Both the position numbers and the translations under genes were made by a program. Below are positions 59,803 through 64,000 of a DNA stretch of 64,000 bases, piece after piece (positions within the stretch are counted from its first letter, which is position 1; the number at the start of each line of letters is the position of its first letter). Location: positions 62,001 to 126,000 of the forward strand of contig NZ_FWZT01000022.1 in NCBI RefSeq assembly GCF_900177345.1, given 5' to 3'. Source of the stretch: Pseudobacteriovorax antillogorgiicola (GTDB lineage Bacteria > Bdellovibrionota_B > Oligoflexia > Oligoflexales > Oligoflexaceae). The notes beneath the pieces are model-generated. The model did no database searches. It was given only the letters and a program-made list of their open reading frames with translations, and was not told the origin of the DNA.

Positions 59803-60477
59803 ATGAAACTATATGAAATGAAAGCTGCAGTCGTATCATCTCTCTTATTCGCTGGTACCGGCTTTGGAGCTCAAAGCAATGAGATGATAAATACAGAAGA
59901 AATGCCCAAATTGCTATATAATTCCATCGAGATAAGCCCGATCGCAGCTGGCCTCTCTGCTGAAGGTGGGGTTCAAATTATTTCTGCTAGTTGGGAACAG
60001 TATATCGGGGACAAGTGGGCAGGCTATCTCAGAGCTGGATACGGTGATGTGGAAATGGACAATGACTTTATTCAAGAAGCTCAAGAAGAAACTGATGGGG
60101 CAGTTTTAGAAAGTGGGTATGGATCATCATTTGAACTCGGTACAAGATATTATGAGGATCCCATTGGCGACAGCTGGTTTGGTAGCGCAGGGGTATCCTA
60201 TTCTGAGAGCAAATCGAAATGGGTCTATGAAGAAAGTGAAGTTCAGAACGAACTTTATGCCGTGACTCCGAACATCGGCGCAGGCTACCGATGGGCATGG
60301 AACAGCGGCTTTCTCGTAAGAGCATCAGTGGGTGCTGGATTCCCATATGTTAGCAGCGAAAGCGTCAGCGCTACTATCTCGGGTGCGAAAGTCGAAGAGG
60401 CCATTGAAGATGTTGAAGACTATAACGATCAGGATGTAATTCCTAAGCTTGACGTTGGAATAGGCTACACATTCTAA
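59803..60477 (+). CDS. outer-membrane beta-barrel protein
   Basis: A 224-residue protein; GGAAGGAAG precedes the ATG. The signal region reads AAVVSSLLFAGTGFGAQ. Strands are Gly/Tyr-rich (DKWAGYLRAGYGDVEMD, SSFELGTRYYED, WFGSAGVSYSESKSKW, YAVTPNIGAGYRWAW) with acidic loops. The chain ends GIGYTF, the terminal Phe typical for the BAM complex. It is an eight-strand barrel, function unknown. Close to the OmpA lipoprotein (70 bp). A strong hairpin follows. Confidence 0.78.
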   Translation: MKLYEMKAAVVSSLLFAGTGFGAQSNEMINTEEMPKLLYNSIEISPIAAGLSAEGGVQIISASWEQYIGDKWAGYLRAGYGDVEMDNDFIQEAQEETDGAVLESGYGSSFELGTRYYEDPIGDSWFGSAGVSYSESKSKWVYEESEVQNELYAVTPNIGAGYRWAWNSGFLVRASVGAGFPYVSSESVSATISGAKVEEAIEDVEDYNDQDVIPKLDVGIGYTF

Positions 60478-60501
60478 TCTCTCTTTTCCTATTTCTGAAC
60501 T

Positions 60502-60534
60502 GTAAATGCAGGCTCGGCAAGTGCCTGCATTTAC
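60502..60534 (+). terminator. terminator after the barrel gene
   Basis: A perfect 12-bp stem GTAAATGCAGGC / GCCTGCATTTAC with a 9-nt loop, 25 nt past the stop. No T-run. Confidence 0.65.
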
Positions 60535-60714
60535 CCTCACCAAGCAATATCTCTCCAAATACCTCGTAGATATTCTTCTTTACTTTATTAGCGATCAAAG
60601 CGATGCAATGCTAAAGCAATACTTTAGGTATCAAACCTTGTTATGTGTGGAGGCGTTCATTCTATTGTTAGTTTGATCAGATATACGAGAGTGATGATGC
60701 AAGGTGAGGGATAT

Positions 60715-60733
60715 GGCCAAGATGTTCTTGGCC
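60715..60733 (-). terminator. hairpin after the csbD-like gene
   Basis: A perfect 8-bp stem GGCCAAGA / TCTTGGCC with a 3-nt loop, 6 nt past the minus-strand stop. Confidence 0.55.
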
Positions 60734-60738
60734 TCTGA

Positions 60739-60939
60739 CTATTGAAAGTTCTTCGAAAACTTATCTATTTCCTGTTCTGCTTCTTCCTTGCTATAGCCAT
60801 AGCGTTCCTGGAGACAACCCTTAAGCTCCTGAGATTTGCCTTGGATCCGTTGCATATCGTCATCCGTAAGCTTTCCCCACTTCTGGCGAATTTTACCTTT
60901 TGCTTGCTCCCACTTACCTTCAAAAATATCTCCATTCAT
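60739..60939 (-). CDS. CsbD-like stress protein
   Basis: A 66-residue protein with an ideal AAGGAGG. The start MNGDIFEGKWEQAKGKIRQK and KWGKLTDDDMQRIQGK match CsbD (GkWkqlkGkvKekwGkLTdDd...). It is helical and highly charged, with one Cys. CsbD proteins are general-stress induced with unknown mechanism. A sigma-54-type motif lies 70 bp upstream, an unusual control for the family (CsbD of Bacillus uses sigma-B). Confidence 0.92.
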   Translation of the reverse strand: MNGDIFEGKWEQAKGKIRQKWGKLTDDDMQRIQGKSQELKGCLQERYGYSKEEAEQEIDKFSKNFQ

Positions 60940-61008
60940 GAAGACCTCCTTGTATTACGTTTGTTACTGAAAAACTCCTAGAAGGCTTATCAGCCTCAAT
61001 AAGCCTAT

Positions 61009-61024
61009 TGCACGTTCCGAGCCA
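61009..61024 (-). promoter_or_regulatory. sigma-54 (-24/-12) promoter for the csbD-like gene
   Basis: On the minus strand TGGCTCG-GAAC-GTGCA lies 70 bp before the ATG. GG and GC are separated by exactly 10 bp; it differs from the consensus at one -24 position (T for A) and at the first T of the -12 box. Confidence 0.6.
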
Positions 61025-61173
61025 CCGAAAAGAAAATTGACTAGGGCCTTAAGTATACGTTTCGTAAGCTCTGAAGTCCTATTTAAAAGATGTACAAGGG
61101 TATGGAGGTGTATTTTCTAAACTACAGGCCGAAGTATGAAATTAGAGACATGTGCGGGACCTTCGAATTGAGC

Positions 61174-62275
61174 TTACACTCGATCCGGTGTAATCACTTG
61201 GTTAGGGCCATCCCATTCTTGTGCTTTCTGCTGATATCGTCGAGATTCATCTTTTAAGGAATCTGAGATTTCATTGGTTTCTCCTTCTTGATCTACATGA
61301 GCAAGGCGAAGATATATTGGAAGGTGATCAGATCCTACATCTCCAAGCCTCTCCATTCTTACCAAGCGGAAACCACTGGAGTGAAAAAAATGATCAAGAG
61401 GGAAACGAAGATAAGGCAGTGACTTGGGGAATGTTGCGTAGATTCCTCGACCTATTCTAGGGTCCCAAAGGCCGCTTACGCGCCTAAACATACGAGTGCT
61501 ATGAGACCAGGCAACATCATTGAGATCACCAGCGACAATGAAGTTACGTTTCGACTTACGTACGTAATTCGCTACTTGTATAAGCTCGCCATCTCGTTCA
61601 TGACTATGCCCTTCTACAGGCCGTGGAGGGCGAGGATGAAGACCAATAAATTCAAATAAGGAACCTTTATCGATTCTACATGTTGCAAATAGTGAGGGAA
61701 CTCGCTCATCTACCAAGTGTTTGACCTTAAAGTCCTCGATGGGATACTTCGAGAAAAATAGAAAACCGCATGAATTATCCTGTGGGTGGAGCACAGAATA
61801 TGGCCAATGTTCTTGAAGTGGTTCTAAGGAGGTTTTCCAACGATTATCTGTCTCAACTAAGAATATGAAGTCCGGCTGCCGCTCATAGATAAGCTTCAAG
61901 AGTTCATCAAAACTCCTATTTTTTTGATATACGTTCGCTGAAAGAAACGAAACTTGGTGATCCTCAACATGTTTGGACATTTGGTACCGAGGTGACTCTG
62001 GTTTGACAAAAGGGGTGTATCGGTGGATGCGATAGATATCTAGTGCGACGGTTACAGCAAAGAGCTAGCTGACAGATAATATCCAAGAGCGAGCTCAATG
62101 GTGAGATGATTAGATAGCTGGTCAATAAGATCGACTGTACCACGAGGATCTGGAATCGTGGAAAGTCCAAGCTACGTACCCACCAGTAGTGTGTTTTCCA
62201 TAGAGGGAGAAGACCTACGATAAGAAATACAATTGCCATCCCCCGAAAGACTACTATCTCCGTTGCGTCAGTCAT
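61174..62275 (-). pseudogene. frameshifted membrane-anchored EEP-family phosphodiesterase gene
   Basis: Two adjacent frames together make one family-sized protein (about 367 codons). The first (from 62275, with GAGGAG upstream) gives an N-terminal membrane region, starting MTDATEIVVFRGMAIVFLIV. The second (to 61174) gives a complete EEP domain: SFLSANVYQKNRSFDELLKL, FLVETDNRW, IGLHPRPPRP, VAGDLNDVAWS, FPLDHFFHS and GSDHLPI, with catalytic residues intact. The second frame already reads DIYRIHRYTPFVKPESP before its first ATG, which continues the family sequence. The switch, by +1, is near 62055-62065. A sequencing error, real inactivation or recoding are all possible. Confidence 0.75.
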
Positions 62276-62340
62276 TGTTTATCACTCCTCTTTTACTTAC
62301 ATCTAATGCACGTAGAAACGCACGGTGAATGACTATTAAC

Positions 62341-62448
62341 GGGAGCAAAACCTATGATACTCGTTACGCCTAAAAATACTCGCCAGTGTACGAATTGTAC
62401 TATCGCCTCATTTTTTTAACCAAGCCTTGTCTCATAGGTTTTGCTCCC
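62341..62448. repeat. 108-bp element with perfect 17-bp inverted ends
   Basis: GGGAGCAAAACCTATGA (62341-62357) and its exact reverse complement (62432-62448) enclose 74 bp without a gene. It could be a MITE-like insertion or a large hairpin at the RNA level. No clear target duplication. The ends differ from those of the 41.4-kb family. Confidence 0.7.
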
Positions 62449-62512
62449 CTTAGTAATGCTCGAATCGCATTCTTTCGCAAATTTGTAAACTTGTAAAGAA
62501 CCATAAAGGGGC

Positions 62513-62528
62513 TGGCCCTATCTTTGCA
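62513..62528 (+). promoter_or_regulatory. sigma-54 (-24/-12) promoter for the glycine-zipper gene
   Basis: TGGCCCT-ATCT-TTGCA, with GG and GC 10 bp apart and a perfect -12 box; two of seven -24 positions differ. It lies 41 bp before the ATG at 62570. Confidence 0.65.
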
Positions 62529-62569
62529 TACGTATGATTAACGACAATTTACATTAAGAGGAGATTTAC

Positions 62570-63067
62570 ATGACACAGAAAATTACAGCATTATACAGCA
62601 ACAAAGCCCAAGCTCAAGCCGTCATCAATGGTTTAGTTCTCCAAGGTGTCAGCCAAGACAACTTGAGTCTTCTAATGTCTAACGACACCCGTAAGAAAGA
62701 ATTTGATATAGAAGTTAATACCAAGGCTCCAGAGGGAATCGCGATCGGAGGTGTTACTGGAGGCGCTATCGGTGCAATCGCTGCTGGGTTGACTGCTGTA
62801 GGGACCCTCGCTGTTACTGGTGGTGCGGGACTAGTAGCAGCCGGCCCTATTGTGGCTGTACTTTCAGGAGCTGGATCTGGAGCGGCAGGTGGTGGGCTTA
62901 TTGGTGGCTTGGTGGGATTAGGCTTTGATGAAAATGAAGCTAAGTTGGTGGAGGCGGATATAGATAACGGCTCTATCTTACTTGCGGCTGAGGTCGAAGA
63001 CACCCAAAAGGACGAACTCAAAAATTACCTAAAGGAGAGTGGCGCCAGAAACGTTTCAGTCCACTAA
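62570..63067 (+). CDS. stress-associated glycine-zipper protein (DUF1269/YflT-like)
   Basis: A 165-residue protein; AAGAGGAG precedes the ATG. Residues 1-60 form a ferredoxin-like alpha/beta part (KITALYSNKAQAQAVINGLV), as in YflT/GSP17M heat-stress proteins. The middle (about 60-120) is a Gly/Ala zipper such as GGVTGGAIGAIAAGLTAVG, able to insert into membranes. The C-terminal part repeats a half-domain (FDENEAKLVEADIDNGSILL). Control by sigma-54 is predicted. Function beyond stress response unknown. Confidence 0.8.
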   Translation: MTQKITALYSNKAQAQAVINGLVLQGVSQDNLSLLMSNDTRKKEFDIEVNTKAPEGIAIGGVTGGAIGAIAAGLTAVGTLAVTGGAGLVAAGPIVAVLSGAGSGAAGGGLIGGLVGLGFDENEAKLVEADIDNGSILLAAEVEDTQKDELKNYLKESGARNVSVH

Positions 63068-63102
63068 CAATATAGAAGTCGAGATAGTGATCCCCCTCAC
63101 TT

Positions 63103-63142
63103 GCAATCTAGAGTAAAGATCAAAAAAACAACTCTAGATTGC
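63103..63142. terminator. bidirectional hairpin between convergent genes
   Basis: A perfect 12-bp stem GCAATCTAGAGT / ACTCTAGATTGC with a 16-nt A-rich loop, between the glycine-zipper gene and the convergent barrel gene. Confidence 0.65.
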
Positions 63143-63156
63143 GATTTGTACTCTGT

Positions 63157-64000
63157 CTAGAATATGAATTTCATCTCTAAGTTGAGCCCCACCTGTTTGC
63201 GAAACTCTTCAGATCGACTCCAATTTATAAATGGCTCAATGTCGTAGTGAAAAACATTTCTATAGATTTTATGTCGAAAGCTGCCACTTATTGTATATGA
63301 AGTTGCGTGATAGTTTGGTCGATTATCAGCTTCTATAATAAATCCATACTGAGTCGTGATAGAGTCTGAATGAACTATGGTATACTTCGGCCCATGATTC
63401 GTGAATAGGGTATTTTTACTTTCCGAGTACTGCTGCTCATTTACGATTTCCAGCTCTTGATCATATGAAATTAGGAACTTTAATTCCAGTGACGTAAATA
63501 TTCCTGTACCATCTTCTGGGTTCGCAAAGAAATGTAGTTCAGGCTTTACGTGAAGCCAGTTGGTTTTTGCAGTAGAATACAATTGCAAGCGGAACTTAGA
63601 CTCTAGTTCATCGGAATACTGGAGGCGAGGCTCAAACTTGGTTTGCAATGAACCAAACTCCTGCATAATCTCTAAGAAAGCACCGACTGAGTCTGGATTA
63701 TTTTCAGTTTGTTTTCGGCTTCTATTAATACCTTGATCTTGGCTTTCTTCATCATAAGTAGCAAATGCTAATTGCCACTTTCGCTCAGTATGGGGCAAGT
63801 GGACTCTAGCACTAAGATTAGGAACAAATCTGTGCTGAGCGCCTTCCCTAACATAAATTGAATTGCTAGCTGAGATTCTGGTCCCATTTCGATCACGAGA
63901 GTAGCTTTTTTCTGCTAGATAGAGATCTATGGCTTCGGCTTGCTCATCAATCCAATACGAAATATCGCGATTTTTCTGGATCAAGTACTCTTCAAGTGTC
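63157..64000 (-). CDS. outer-membrane beta-barrel protein, 5' end outside the window
   Basis: The frame stays open to the window edge (64000), so the start and signal peptide are missing. The visible ~281 residues begin with an alpha-helical, acidic piece (EEYLIQKNRDISYWIDEQAE) then become barrel-like: HRFVPNLSARVHLP, FGSLQTKFEPRLQYS, WLHVKPELHFFAN, and YTISGSFRHKIYRNVFHYDI. The C terminus, GLNLEMKFIF, ends in Phe as for BAM substrates. The strand count visible is about twelve. Similar proteins of unknown function occur in marine gammaproteobacteria (recollection, not checked). Confidence 0.7.
   Translation of the reverse strand, partial: TLEEYLIQKNRDISYWIDEQAEAIDLYLAEKSYSRDRNGTRISASNSIYVREGAQHRFVPNLSARVHLPHTERKWQLAFATYDEESQDQGINRSRKQTENNPDSVGAFLEIMQEFGSLQTKFEPRLQYSDELESKFRLQLYSTAKTNWLHVKPELHFFANPEDGTGIFTSLELKFLISYDQELEIVNEQQYSESKNTLFTNHGPKYTIVHSDSITTQYGFIIEADNRPNYHATSYTISGSFRHKIYRNVFHYDIEPFINWSRSEEFRKQVGLNLEMKFIF

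Overview
The window looks like chromosomal DNA of a free-living Gram-negative bacterium of moderate GC. I infer a deltaproteobacterial or Bdellovibrionota/Oligoflexia-type organism. The reasons are the many lipoproteins and small outer-membrane beta-barrels, a TonB-dependent receptor, OmpA-type and TM2 envelope proteins, CheA/CheY-type signalling, sigma-54 promoter motifs, and CxxCH secreted proteins of a type I associate with Bdellovibrio relatives. There are no rRNA, tRNA, phage or CRISPR sequences. Genes are mostly monocistronic or in short operons, often divergent or convergent with hairpins between them. The taxonomic call is an inference; only the gene families are seen directly.

Layout. 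0-7.5 kb: secreted serine protease, periplasmic glycerophosphodiesterase, and a three-gene overlapping operon (GT39, GT2, flippase-like membrane protein) for lipid-linked glycan modification. 7.5-15 kb: a large secreted beta-propeller protein with six Cys/Trp repeats, a 5'-degraded CxxCH gene, a receptor-L-domain-like lipoprotein, a HEAT-repeat membrane protein and a MepA-like endopeptidase. 15-22 kb: a CheY-like regulator, a MATE pump, a GH16 glucanase, a catalytically altered EEP-fold protein, and a histidine kinase with a DUF427 domain fused in front of its PAS-like, Hpt and HATPase modules. 22-30 kb: CcmI-like periplasmic domain protein, beta-barrel, RarD permease, methyltransferase, AI-2E-type permease, and a DUF2868/DUF3482 GTPase pair. 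30-39 kb: beta-barrel, GH6 cellulase, a Phd/VapC toxin-antitoxin pair, GST, mannose-6-phosphate isomerase and a TonB receptor. 39-45 kb: two genes sharing a C-type-lectin-like module whose halves appear in swapped order, a TM2 protein, and a bufferin-type RiPP operon (bufA-bufB-bufC) followed by a two-CxxCH protein and a TPR protein. 45-58 kb: barrel, PA14 lipoprotein, ZIP-like transporter, methyltransferase, a lone RND permease, GIY-YIG protein, 2H-phosphoesterase lipoprotein, DUF3089 hydrolase, beta-CASP ribonuclease, YceI-like lipoprotein and a solute-binding protein. 58-64 kb: small envelope and stress genes (DUF1328, OmpA lipoprotein, CsbD, glycine-zipper protein), three of them behind sigma-54-type -24/-12 motifs, plus a frameshifted membrane EEP gene and a partial beta-barrel.

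The most notable items are: the bufferin operon, whose upstream region carries a MITE-like element with perfect 25-bp terminal inverted repeats; a dispersed family of the same inverted repeat, two copies of which supply the stop codon of a neighbouring gene; three sigma-54-type promoters at 58.6-62.5 kb; the DUF427-kinase fusion; the permuted lectin-like gene pair; and two genes of 54 codons (39716-39880 and 58670-58834) that are easily missed because of their size.
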